64,000 nt of DNA from assembly GCA_036023115.1 (NCBI GenBank), contig JAYKKT010000061.1, forward strand, positions 10,492,501-10,556,500. The letters run 5' to 3'. The position numbers were made by a program, and so were the translations under genes. Origin of the DNA: Brasenia schreberi (Eukaryota; Streptophyta; Magnoliopsida; Nymphaeales; Cabombaceae). The notes under the pieces are model-generated. The model did no database searches. It had not been told where the DNA came from and worked only from the letters and a program-made list of their open reading frames with translations. Below are positions 34,619-47,200 of the stretch, in pieces (the stretch's first letter is position 1; each line of letters begins with the position of its first letter).

Positions 34619-37122
34619 CAACAACAACAACTAAGCCTTCTCCCATACTAGATAGGGTCAACTACATGGATTCTTTGTTTCCACAGAGCCCTACCATGTC
34701 CCATATTAGGAGTTAACTCACAATAAGTTAGATCATTCTTTATTGTTTCTTTTCAATACTTTTGTGATTGTCCTCTACACTTTTTAACACTTTTCATATT
34801 TAGTTTTTATACCTACTTAAAAGTTATTCTTTTGATCTTTTTTTTAATATGTCCAAACCATCTTAAACAATATTCTCTCATCTTATCCTCTATTTGTGCT
34901 ACTCCTAATTTGTTTCTAATAACTCCCTTATGTATACGGTCTTTTCTTGTATGACCACTCATCCATCTCAACATCTTCATTTATGTCACAAACTTCTTTT
35001 GTACATGTTGATGAATAACTGCTTAACACTCATAATCATAAAACATGACAGGTCTAATTGTTGCTCTATAATATTTACCTTTTAACTTTAATGGTATTTT
35101 CTTATCACAAAAAATACCTAACGCTCATCTCCATTTTAACCGACCAACATTAATTCTATGCATAACATCTCCATCAATACTTCTATCACTCTGAAAAATT
35201 GACCCTAAGTATTTAAAACTTTTCTTTTGAGGGATGCAATGTGTACCAATTTTAATTTTTGTCTCTTCTGAAGTAACCAAATGATCAAACTTACATTTCA
35301 TATATTCTGTCTTTGTTCTACTAAGTCAGAGACCTTTGCTTTGTAATGTCTCTCCATAGTTTCAATTTTCTATCAACTTTTTCCTTAGACTCCTCCACTA
35401 ACACAATGTCATATGCAAATAACATACAACAAGGTACTTCATTTTCAATATATTTTATTAACTCATCAATCACCATTATAAATAAGTATGATCTTACAGT
35501 TGATCCTTGATGTAATCAAATATTAACTTCAAAAAAGTTGGTCATTCATTCATGAGTCCTCACACAAGTTTTTGTACCATCGTATATGTCTCCTATAACA
35601 TTAAGGTATGTCAATGTGATACCTCTTTTTTCCAAGGTTCTCCAAATAACCTCCGTCGGTATCTCATCGTAAGTTTTTTCTAGATCAATAAATATCATAT
35701 CTTTCTTTTTTGCTCTAAAATGTTCCATAAGACATCTCAAAAGGTGAATTGCTTTAACAATAGATCTGCCTGACATGAATCAAAATTGGTTCTCTGTTGT
35801 ACTCGATACTTGTCTTAACTTACGTCTGATAATTCTTTCCCACAATTTAATGATATGAATCATTAACTTGATACCTCAATAATTCGCACAATTTTGAATG
35901 TCTCTCTTATTCTTATATATGGGTGTAAGTGTACTCGCTCTCTATTTCTCGAGTATCTTTTGGTTTCTTCATATTTCATCAAAAAACTGTTTAAGAGCCT
36001 CTTTGACTTCATTCTTTTGAATACGTCGGTAGAAATTGTGGTTTATATACTTTTCTGATTTCGCTAACTCTCCTAAGCTAATACTAATATTTTAATTAAA
36101 AAGCTTATAAAAATAGTTTTCTATCTATTTCTTATATCACCATTTGCTACTAGATTTTTTTCATCCTCGTTTTTTATGCATCTAGCATAATTAATATCTT
36201 GAGTTTTCTTATATGTAGCCCTAGCTATCTTAAAAATATCTCTTTCACCCTCTTTTGAGTTGTTTTTTATATAAATCTTCTCAAATATTAGCTTTTGCTG
36301 CACTGACGGCCTTTTTCGCTTTCTTATAAGCTTCTAAAATTTTACTAGTTTTTTTAGCATAATTTAATTTGTAACATGCCCTCTTTGCCATGATTTTATT
36401 TTGCACTACTTTACTCCACCACTAAGCTTCTTTTTGTGCAAATACACCTTCCTTAGATTCACCTAAGACATCTTTCGCCACTTTCCTAATATGTATAGCC
36501 ATATTGTTTCACATATCATAAGATGTACCAATATAATTCCAAGCATCTCCTTGAAGGACTTTTTGTTTAAATATATCTTCTTTCTTGCTTTTGAGGTTCT
36601 ACTATTTAGTTTGAATAACTCGATGCACTCTTTTCTTCTTTGTTTATTTTTTTATTTGTAAATCCATAACTAAAAATTGATGTTGGGTGGTTAAGTTTTC
36701 TCTTTAAATTACTTTGCAATCTTTACAATACGATCTATCTTTTTTCTATAAATAAAATAATCAATTTGTGTTTGTGATAAGTCACTCTTATAAGTAATTA
36801 AATGTTCATCTCGTTTTTTGAGGATTGTATTGAATATAAAGAGATCAAATGCCATAGCAAAATTCAAAATCTCCCTACCTTCCTCATTTATATCCCCAAA
36901 ACTGAAGTTTCCATGAATACCTTGATATTCTAATGCCTCTTTACTGAAATATTCATTTAAGTCTCCTCCTAAACAAATCATCTTCCTTTGTGGAATCCTT
37001 TAAATCACCTTATCTAACTCTACCCAAAAAGATGCATTTATACTATCTTCTAATCTTATTTGGGGTGCGTAAGCATGAACTATATTCAAAACCTCTGCTC
37101 CGAATACTAATTTCAACGAATT
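34619..37122 (-). mobile_element. RTE-type LINE (copy c), degraded
   Basis: The 3' end GGCTTAG(TTG)n is at the left. The minus strand carries the tail, the RT (RT box FAYDIVLV, one Asp changed to Tyr) and an endonuclease part MICLGGDLNEYFSKEALEYQ with QTQIDYFIYRKK (36981-36709). Flanks ATATATCATCTACATA (34603-34618) and ATATATCATTCACATA (37123-37138) form a near-perfect 16-bp target duplication. Copy B shows the empty site. Confidence 0.94.
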
Positions 37123-37255
37123 ATATATCATTCACATAAAACATAAAAATACAATCATACTTTTAATCTAAAATAAAGATCAAATAATATAGACATTTAT
37201 ATAAGATTATATGTTGAAAGACGTTATGCATTTATCCACTTCCCCCTCATCTCTA

Positions 37256-37256
37256 T

Positions 37257-37341
<85 letters not shown>
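37256..37341. repeat. Compound microsatellite (CT)n(TA)n
   Basis: CT repeats then TA repeats. Copy B at about 43357-43376 has a much shorter version in the same place. Confidence 0.97.
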
Positions 37342-37344
<3 letters not shown>

Positions 37345-37651
37345 ATTGTTACCGGTTCAACCGCAGTTCGTCGAGGGTCTTCTTAAACAGATGCAACAAA
37401 CTTGTGTAGAGAATTCTAGAAGCTCAGATTTATGCCCGGCTCAGTTATTTTGACAGACTTCTCAAACTTAACTGAGATTTTCTTCCTACGACTACAAACT
37501 GAGCCTTGTGGGATGCCCTTTAATATGGTGGATCGTTCTATTATACTTAAATTTATTTTTCCTTTTCATATAAGTTGTAGTTTAAATCTCAATCTCATCT
37601 CATATATACATATATATATATATATATAGACACACGGAGAAACCGATAACT

Positions 37652-38571
37652 TGGCTGCCTGAGTTAGTGTGTGGAGGCTTATATGTCCCTTAAATTTCAA
37701 GATACAATGCTTCCCTTAAATTTCTCGTTCCTTTCATTACTTTTAGTGTGTGGAGGCTTACGTGTCTTCAAGTGGCTTTTGGGTCTAGATGTTTCAAGAA
37801 CCGTTTTTTTTTTCTCTCAAATTTCTCAATCTAGTCTCTTTCATGACTAAATCGGTCAAGATTTCATAGCTTTTGGGCCTCGACTTTCTATTTATCAAAC
37901 TTAATCTTATGTTCTCAAATTCGTCTTGGAATCCCGTATGAATAAAAAGTATTGGTTGACAAGGTACTTTTGAAATTTATGCATACTTCTAAGTTTGTTT
38001 TAAAGATCGAAAAACACATTATTGTAGTATCTAATGCTCATGAAACCTTATTTGAGCTTTATCATATTTTTCATCAAATTTAATTGTAAGACAGTCATTT
38101 TGGGAATGAGTTTCTCGAAAGTATTCACAAGTTTCAAAGGTATTATTAAACATACTAATCTTACTTTAAAGTTTTTCATCCATATTTTAGCCAATAATCG
38201 AAGTGATTTTAGCATTATACTTTTCTCATTTTTGCTCTCACTTGAATTTTTCTTGTGTATCGAGAAATTCATCTTCATCAAGTCCTTCGCCTATCTATTT
38301 GAACTCTTTAATCGTATTATCAATATAATCCCAATAGTCTTTAGAGGTAAAATATTTTTTCATTATACGTGCCCAACTTTGATAAGAATTTAGAACCAAT
38401 AAACAACGAAATATCAAAATTTTTCTTTCATTTTTCTCAATAATAATAAAAAATATGAAGAATACCTTGATTTTTATAACTTGGCCGAACAATACTTAAA
38501 TTTGACAATATTTTTGCAATCGGAGTGAATCTTAATGCAGTTTTAAATGAATCATTTTGGCTCTGATACCA
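37652..38571 (-). mobile_element. Ty1/copia fragment with gag and primer site (copy G)
   Basis: This matches the better preserved copy at about 62935-63790 almost base for base. The minus strand encodes gag-like blocks NSYQSWARIMKKYFTSKDYW and LKSLRLLAKIWMKNFKVRLV. It ends at the right in a primer site and LTR edge. Pol is absent. The left junction is at about 37652. Confidence 0.88.
38560..38571 (-). other. Primer binding site of copia copy G
   Basis: The minus strand reads TGGTATCAGAGC, an exact complement of the plant initiator-methionine tRNA 3' end, directly beside the LTR edge TGTGAAAAT. Confidence 0.95.
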
Positions 38572-38790
38572 TGTGAAAATAGCGCCAAACACACACCAAT
38601 AATGTTTACAAACTCAAATACAAATGATCTTAAAAGATATTTAATAAGCTAAATCGCCAAACACTTATGCGCAAGGCAAACCAAATAGGTATTACACCAA
38701 ACAAGTCAAGTGGGTACAAAAATCTCTAATGAATTTATTCACAACACCCTTTATTTAATAGGTTATTACAAATTTACAAGTGAGAATAAA
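38572..38790 (-). repeat. LTR of copia copy G (right edge uncertain)
   Basis: It begins TGTGAAAATAGCGCC and parallels 63791-64000 to the end of the window. The true outer end lies further right but cannot be set without a full second copy. Confidence 0.8.
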
Positions 38791-39927
38791 TAGAAGTTAA
38801 TGGGAGCAACTGCTTTACCAGTCCACTTGGGCTTTGTGTTAGAGACATGTTGGGCCCTAATGACCCAATTCGATTACAAGTTAACAGATGCATGGTTAGT
38901 GTAGAATGGTAAAACTGCCCATGGTTGGTGAGACAAGAGAATTGATCCATGAGATCCATCTAATAATATCATCAGGTGGAACTACTTAAACTAGATATTG
39001 TGCGTGCAACACATGTTTTTCGATGAGTAAACACTTCACTTTAGCACAAATAAATCCTAGATTTAACATCTTGAATGACATTGAAGCTTTACTATTGAAT
39101 ACTATGAACTTTTTGACCTTTAGTAAATATCACATGATGATCCTACACTACTCTAATTGAGGTATCTATTCATGAATGCTGTGACAAGTTTTTGCTCGCA
39201 AAATATTTTTAAAGAGTGACAATCTCCAAAGTATCACGCAAAAAATGTGGTATTGATCGGAACTCTTCATGCTATGAAACTGATTAGACCAACATTAAAT
39301 ACTCAAAGGCAATAACAGGGCTTCATAATAGAAACTTAAACTCTAAAGACTCCCAGATTTACAAGAAAATTCAAGATTGTCCCCTATAATATTGGTTAAA
39401 TTATGCTAATAGATCTTTCGTGTATATACTTTTTGTTCCTTTTTCCTAGAGATCACTGAAATAAGCAACTCAAACATAGAGATTATACTTTCTTTCACGT
39501 CACTTATTGTGACAAAAACCATACCATCATCTGCAACATCAAGCATTTCAATGATGAGCTTATGCATCTTATCATATCCTTTCTCATTCCACTTCAAGTG
39601 TTCAGCTAGTTTCCAAAGCTTTAATAAAGATTGCAGTGTTTCAATGAAAGAGAGATATGAGGTATTGAAGCTGCTTCGTTAATTGAGAAACGGATGCTTT
39701 AAAATCCCTCACATATCCAATAAATTTACAAATACTTCCTTCAAATCAATCAAAAGAATGAACTTTCTACAAATTTCTGAGCAAAGTTAGTTGCAGGAAT
39801 TCAATGGTAAAAGGTGAAATTCTCTAAGGTGGATGTGGATAAGTCCGACCTTTACATACTGTCTCTGCTTCCAAACTGAGGATTCTGCCCAACTTCTTAC
39901 CAAATTGAGGAACTCCTCCTCCAAAAA
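38791..39927. other. No gene seen; possibly more LTR
   Basis: AT-rich, with no coding motif. It may include the remainder of the copia LTR. Confidence 0.35.
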
Positions 39928-41333
39928 CAACAACAACTAAGCCTTTTCCCATACTAGATGGGGTCGGCTACATGGATTCTTTGTTTCCACAAAGCCCTAT
40001 TGTGTGCCATGTTAGTAGTTAACTCACAATAAGCTAGATCATTCTTTATTGTTTCTTTTCATCACTTTTGTGGTTGTCCTCTAGCTCTTTTAATACTTTC
40101 TAAATTTAGTTTTTTATACCTTCTTATAGGTTCTTCTTTCGATATTCTTTCTATATGTCCAAACCATCTTAAATGATATTCTCTCATTTTATCCTCTATT
40201 GGTGTCGCTCCTAATTTGTTTCTAATAACCTCATTATGTATACGACCTTTTCTTGTATGACCATTCATCCATCTCAACATCTTCATTTCTGTCACAAACA
40301 TCTTTTGTACATGTCGATGATTAACTGCCCAATACTCAGAACCATAAAACATGGCAGGTCTAATTGTTGCTCTATAATATTTACCTTTTAACTTTAATGG
40401 TATCTTTTTATCACAAAGAATACCTAATTCTCCTCTCAATTTTAACCAACCAGCATTAATTCTATGCATAACATCTCCATCAATTCTTCCATCACTTTGA
40501 AAAATTAACCCTACATATTTAAAACTTTCCTTTTGGGGATGCAATGTGTGTCAATTTTAATTTCTATGTCCTTTAAGGTAACCAAATGATCAAACTTATA
40601 TTGCATATATTCTTTCTTTGTTCTACTAAGTCGGAGGCCTTTGCTTTCTAATGTTTCTCTCCATAGTTTTAATTTTCTATTAACTTTTTCCTTAGACTCC
40701 TCCACGAATACAATGTCATCTGTAAATAACATACACCAAGGTAGTTCATATTGAATATATTTTGTTAACTCATCAATCCCCATTATAAATAAGTATGGAC
40801 TTAAAGTTGATCCTTGATGTAACCCAATATTAATTTCAAAGAAATCTGTCATTTCTTCGTGAGTCCTCACACATGTTTTTGCACCATCCTACATGTCTTT
40901 TATAAGGTTAATGTATGTCAATACCTCTTTTTTCCAGGGTTTTCCAAAGAACCTCTCTTGGTACCCTATCATAAGCTTCTTATAAATCAATAAATATCAT
41001 GTGAGGTCTTTCTTTTTTGCTCTAAAATATTTCATAAGATGTCCCAAAAGGTGAATCGCTTCAATAGTAGATCTACCTGGCATTAATCAAAATTGATTAT
41101 CTGTTGTACTCGATACTTGTCTTAACATACGTTCGATAATTCTTTTCTATAATTTCTAGTATGACTCATTAACTTGATACTTCGATAATTTGCACAATTC
41201 TCAATGTCTCCCTTATTCTTATATATGGGTATAAGTGTACCCGCTCTCCATTCTTCGGGCATCTTTTGGTTTCTTCATATTTCCTTAAATAGTCTTGTGA
41301 GCCAAGTAATTCCTATTTCTCCTAGTATTTTCC
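39928..41333 (-). mobile_element. 5'-truncated RTE-type LINE (copy d)
   Basis: The (TTG)n 3' end is at the left. The minus strand encodes RT C-terminal parts with an FTDDIVFV box (40870-40511) and the tail FYGSEYWAVNHRHVQKMFVT and KMREYHLRWFGHIE (40544-40062). Homology to the other copies ends at about 41333. No target duplication was recognised. Confidence 0.93.
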
Positions 41334-41462
41334 TTAAATAGAACCATATATATATACACACGGAGAAACCGATAACAAACCCAAACAAATCTCAACCATT
41401 CATGTTCAATATTGTCAGCTCCCATATAGTTTTAACTATGATATGTATACATAAACTTATAA

Positions 41463-41573
41463 AATCTAAAAGCCAAGCCTAACACACATGCCCCCTCTGA
41501 AAGTCGAACTCCCTACGAGCAGCAATGGCGTTAGGCGGCCCACCGATTGAGCTACGCTCAGGGTGCATCCACC
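41463..41573 (-). mobile_element. tRNA-derived SINE, same family as 20608
   Basis: Minus strand: GCACCCTGAGCGTAGCTCAA head, TCGGTGGGC, box B GAGTTCGACTTTC, tail TGTTAGGCTTGGCTTTTAG. It lies at the left border of duplication copy B. Confidence 0.85.
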
Positions 41574-44179
41574 CACTTACTTTAGTTAGCATGATGTTGT
41601 GTATATGAAAACTATACGTATTCGTGTGAAAAAGCTTAAACGAGGCAATCGAAACCAAACCGAATGCTCTGTATATAGAGCTCAAAGGCGAGCTCGTGTT
41701 CCAGAGATTTAGCTCACAAACTGAACACGAACGAGCTCATATTGCGAGCTTAACAGAGCCAACAATAAGCAGCTCGATTCATTTATCAGACACGAGGACG
41801 TGAGACTTTACAACATATTGTGACCGGTAAACTCTGTTTTTCCCCTCCCTTCGGGGTAAGATCAACTTTGTGTAATTCGTTGGTAATTAGCGAAGTTGGA
41901 ATGAAGGAAATCTCTCTCTCGTCTGCTCTTTTCCAAGATGGTCGCTTCGGTGCCGCTGCTTCATTCAATTTCCCCACTCCAGATAACGAGAAAAAAGAGA
42001 GGGAAATCACATTCGAATATATATCTGTTTTCGCCATTGATTTTGCTTCATTCATCCTTCATTTTATCTTCTCTAAAGGTTGAATCGTCCTCTTCTCCTT
42101 CGATCGTTCTTCATAACTCTCTCTCGTAGGTATTTCTTTTTTGTTTTTTCAATTCTCGTTTTCCAATGAATTTCCTTCCTTTCTTCTTCTTCTTCTTGTT
42201 ACAAAGAAGGCCGAAGCCTTGTCAAAGCACCCTGCCGATTGAATCTAACGCTCTGGGTGCTTCTTCTAGTTTTGCTACTGAAAAGTTCTTGATCAAGCAT
42301 GATAATCTTTTTTATGGTCCCGATCGTTTGTCCAAAAATGGAGGTTTAGTTTTAATCATGTACTTGTTCCCACCGAGTTGCTTGATTTCCATATCATGAT
42401 CGATATTGATCTTAATTTAATTGAGATTGGTTTAATGGGGCTAGTATCCACGCCAGACGAGCTTAAGTATGGGCCGGTGACGGGCTTTCTCAAAATCTGT
42501 GTGTGTTTTCGCATGTTAGCTTAGTTTAGCTGAGCCTAGAACGAACCTAATAAGATGAGCTGAACATGAGCTGCTTCTTGAAGTTGAAAGTATTACTCTT
42601 AACATGCAACTTTCGTTAGAACATTGAGTTAACTGGCCTGTGAAGGCCGCGCTGGGGCTTGATCAAGCTTCTTTTCGAAGACTTATTTTGTTTGATCTGG
42701 TTTTGGTCTCATGCTGGACCAGCTTCGAAAAGAATTGTCTTCGCCCAACCAACTGGTTAATTATTTTTAGTAATTTTCTATTTTTAATTTTGTATATAGG
42801 ATAATAAATTCAGGAAGTGTTCTTTATTGTTTTAAACACGTTTTTGAAGTCCGTACTTTATTGTAAGGTTGTTGGTTGAGCCAAATCTACTCGAGAGGTT
42901 TCTTTTGATGCATTTTTATATGTTTTAATAAATAATGCTGCTAGATTTTTCTTGCCAATATGAACCCTCTAACTCTTTGATTAGATGTTCAAAATTCAAT
43001 CATAAAAAGTACAAAAATATGTTTTGAACTTTTTACTTTTTAAAAAGTTATTTTCAATTTTCTATTTGAATTTAGATTGTTCGATATGTATATATATACA
43101 TATATATATATACATACATACATATAACTCTTTGATTATATATATATATATTAACTGCATAAAATTTAAATTCTTGCTAAAATGTTTTCACCGTTCAACC
43201 TTTGAGATTAAGAGTGGAGATTTGATATCATCTACATAAAATATAAAAATACAATCATTCTTTTAATCTAAAATAAAGATCGAACAATATAGACATTTAT
43301 ATAAGATTATATGTTGAAAATGTTATGCATTTATCCACTTCCCCCGCCCCCCTCCCCTCTCTCTCTCTATATATAATTGTTACCGGTTCAACCGCAGGTC
43401 ATCCAGTGTCTTCTCCGGTTCATTGAGAGGTACAATTTCCTCAACTGTGGTTGAAAATGTATGCTCGTTACTTTAGTCTACTGCTTTTCCTTTGTGGAAG
43501 AAAAACAATAATTATTGTACGAAGAAGTCGGGGGCGGTTATCTTTTCCCCCAAAGAGCCACTTTAGCTTGTACTGAAAAGTTAGAGACGTCTAAGCTGAT
43601 GGCCACATGTAGAATGAATCTGCATCAAGTATGAGCAAAGACGTACTTGGTAGGAAGATTCACCTAATATCATATTTTAGCTTGTTTAACATGTCAAGAT
43701 CCTAATTATTTATTTCTACAGCTGTTACTAGTTAGGGTTGTGTTGGGTTTAGCTAGATGAATTGGGTACGCAGAGTATAGTCCTTTTTTCTTGTCAGCTC
43801 ATCTTGTATAGTTGAGATTGTGTCACAACACGGATAGAATGCTTGAAAATGAGTTCCCATATTCACAACTGAACTTGTATTAAGCAAATAAACAAAATTT
43901 TAATCTAAAGACTAGTTTATTAAATTGTAATCATGTTTTCTTAAATAGATGCAACAAACTTGTGTAGAGAATTCTAGAAGCTCAGAATTATGCGCGGCTC
44001 AATTATTTTGACCGACTTCTTGAACCTAACCGAGATTTTCTTCGTAGGACTCGAAACTGAGCGTTGTGGGATGTCCTTTAATATGCTGGATCGTTCTATT
44101 ATATTGGTGCATGTCTTCAATTCTGTTGTTTCTTTCTTCTTTTGCTTTTCCTCCTCTTTGTTTGGAGATTCATTTCTTA
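41572..44179 (+). promoter_or_regulatory. Upstream region of the helicase gene (duplication copy B)
   Basis: This region is shared in part with copies A (33726-37560) and C (50730-52680), so the duplications carried upstream DNA along with the gene. It includes a deleted SINE, short TA tracts (43085-43151) and a CT/TA tract at about 43357. A strong TATA box or start site could not be singled out. Confidence 0.5.
42192..42262 (-). mobile_element. Internally deleted SINE
   Basis: Minus strand: GCACCCAGAGCGTTAGATTC head and the tail AAGGCTTCGGCCTTCTTTGT, with box B and the centre missing. Confidence 0.75.
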
Positions 44180-44266
44180 ATGGTGAAGAAAGAACGGTGA
44201 GTGGCTTTTAAGATGATATCTTGTGTTTGAATTTGGTTTCCTCTGCTGGTTAAGTTAGAAGGGAAA

Positions 44267-47200
44267 ATGAACACGGGAAGCAACAGAGATGCACCTGGAG
44301 GAAACTTGCTGGGTATGATGCTGAATTGGTCTATACAAGACGTGTGCAATCATAATCTTTTCAAGGAAAAGGTTAGCTTGTTGAAGTTTTTGAATTTCGT
44401 ATCATAGCCATGTTAATTAATTGGTTCAAGTGAGATGTTTATTGGTTCAGTAGTGAGAGGGTCTAGGGTTCAATGGAGTGACAGATCCAAGAATTTATTT
44501 TTAGAGTGGCGTACATGTATTTTAGGTGAAGTATACTTACATTTTATGCCTGCAAAACACTTGTACTTCTCTATATATAATAGTGAACTCCAGGGATTTT
44601 GAGTGAAACTACGTGCCTCACCTCACCCTAAAGATACACCACTAGTTGGCAGTTTTATATATGTTAGTCCAAACCCCTTGAAAGCTGGTTTCTCCAATAG
44701 AGTTTTATATATTGTGCAAACCCAATGGGGTGCCCAAAAATGCTGGTTTCAATTAAAAAAAAAGATTTAAAAAATCAAGAAGAAAACCTATAAAATTAAA
44801 CCGGAACATGTGGTTGAACTATCGGTTCCAGTTTCACTTCAATGAGACGAAAGAGAGGCACCCAGGTTTGGTCATTGTTCTGGTTTTAATCAGTTCTAGG
44901 TGTAGTTCAGTTTGAATTCAATCTGTCAGGACGCTTCCAAACCAGTCACATGGGCATGCTTGTGTTGAAGGTTGGATGTGGTGGATATATAAATAAATCC
45001 ACATTGTTATATTTGAAAAGTGGATCCTGCCTACCTTTTCATGTTTATTCATGCTCACTCATATATTAAAAAACAAATATGAAAAGCATTGTTATTACAG
45101 TCGTGTTGCTCAAAAACAAGGGATGAACAGCGTATAGGTCTCTAGAATCATTCTTGTCTTCTATAATCTTATGGCCCAAGCCGAACCCACTTATACGTCT
45201 CTAGAATCGAACTCACACCCCGGCAGTGCTCTTTGGCTCCCGATAAGCTGGTGGTAAGTTCGACACTTGGGGTGTGCGTAAGTGTGTATCACTGTTTGGT
45301 CTCCATATATATATTCGTTAATGTAATGTAAGCACGTCATGTAAGACGTCGTTGATCTTCTTGCGCAGGTCAAGGAAATCCCATTGAATTTTTCATCAGT
45401 TCGGGATTATCTTGGGTCGTTTATGTTTCCACTGAAGGAGGAAGTCAGATCTGAACTATACTCCTGCTTTGAGGTCATATCCAAGGCACCCACTTTCAGA
45501 ATACTGAATGCTGGGATCTCTACTAAGAAAGACTCCGCTTCCTTCTTTGACATTGTGGTTACTACCAGTGGCAACAGTACATCAGATTCTCATGGGGGAA
45601 CCACCAAGCCGAAGAATGGTGATTTCTTCATTTTATCAACCAGAAAACCAAGACATCTCTCAGATTTCTTGGAGTATAGGGCAGCTTATGCTTTTGCTGT
45701 GATTACCAAGGTTGAGGACGATGAGTCTGCGGGTCCGGATAACAAATGGGAATGTAAAATCACTGTTTTTGCTCCAACATGCAGAGGAAGCACAATGGAG
45801 AAGTTTCAGTATGCAGTCTATCTTATGAGTATGACCACATATACAAGGATTTCAGGTGCGTTGGACATGGAGATCTGCAGCTTTAGAAACTTAAACATTA
45901 TCGAAGGACTATTGGGTGTTGAGTCGATTTTGGAAAGAGTAAGTGAAAATTTCTCTCCTGTTGATTGAAACTGTTTATTTGTTCCGAATGGCTAACTATA
46001 AGTGTTGAAGCAAGTCCTCCTAGCAGGGCAGCCGAACCTTCAGTTGCTACAAGAAGGTTCATACGTCCTGTGCCAATTGGCTCTTCCTAGTGTAGAGTCT
46101 TCGCCACTAAAATGGCTGCCGAATATTGAGAAGGATGAATTTCCTAAATTTTGTCATGGTAGTATCACAGACCGTGTGAAAGAAATTTCTCATGGAACAT
46201 TTTTTAGAAGCCACTTATGCATAAAATGGAGGTTTTATCCTAATCATATCTTAGAACGACGAGTGTTGCTTGTTTTAACGTAGTGCTTTTCATAGATTTA
46301 ATTATTTTGTTGATGTCCTGCTGGTCAAATAACGCTTTGAGTGTAGGAACATGGAAGAAAACCATAAAACAGGCCATGCTCTTCAATCATATTGAACACC
46401 AATTATTCATTTAGCCGATTCCACTTGGTTCAGGGAGTTTGGATTTGTTGGGTAATTTGCTGATAGCTAGAAAAATATTCACTTCTTAGCGGATGCCACT
46501 TGGTTCAGGGAATGTCCGAATGACTTTTCCACCTTCTATATACTGGCTGCCTTTTATCTTTGTCAAATAAGGGCTCGAGTGTTGAAACGTGGAAGAAACC
46601 ATAGAACAGTTCTTCTCTTCAATCACAGCGGAAACCTTGAGTGTTTGAAACTTGGAAGCACGCTGCATACGTTTGTGGTTGTGATTATGAATCATCTCGG
46701 GTCATACCTTCTGTTAATTCAAAAGTATAACATCGTGCATTATATTCGTCGAACACTTTTGAGGACCGCAGACTCGTTTTCCCCGGGGACAACCTCAACT
46801 TCTCACGTCTTGACACAGGACATGGACTCTCAACGAACCACTTTAAGGAAATGTCGATTCTAACACTGTAATTTGCTTCCATATATGTCAGGATTCTTGT
46901 GATATCTGCTCTTCCAAACTGATGTATTGTAAGAAGGGAGAAAAGCTTAGGGAATCAAGCTGCTTCTCAAAACTAAATGAATCACAGGTTGAAGCCATTA
47001 TGGCAGTTCTTGACATTACAAATTGCTGTCATACGAATATTCTGAAACTTATCTGGGGTCCTCCTGGAACTGGTAAAACTAGTACGATTTGCAAACTCTT
47101 AGAGAAACTCATGGAGGAGAAATGCAACAGCCTCACCTGTGCACCGACGAACATTGCTGTCATGGAGATCGGCTCACGGTTGGTCAAGTTGGTCAAAGAA

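Larger units (their letters stand above)
33726..37560 (+). repeat. Segmental duplication copy A (helicase upstream region only)
   Basis: From TCTTCTCCTTCGATCG at about 33730 this copy parallels copy B from about 42095. It lacks the B segment 42170-42388 (both breakpoints at ATTTCC), is split by the LINE at 34619-37122, and resumes to about 37557 (GATCGTTCTATTATA). There copy B continues into the helicase exon 1 region but copy A switches to unrelated sequence. It therefore has no helicase exon. Confidence 0.9.

Noticed and set aside
46002..46283. 93-codon ORF in helicase intron 3 as an extra exon
   Set aside because: It would break the in-phase join of 45938 to 46892, is absent from copy C, and shows no family motif.
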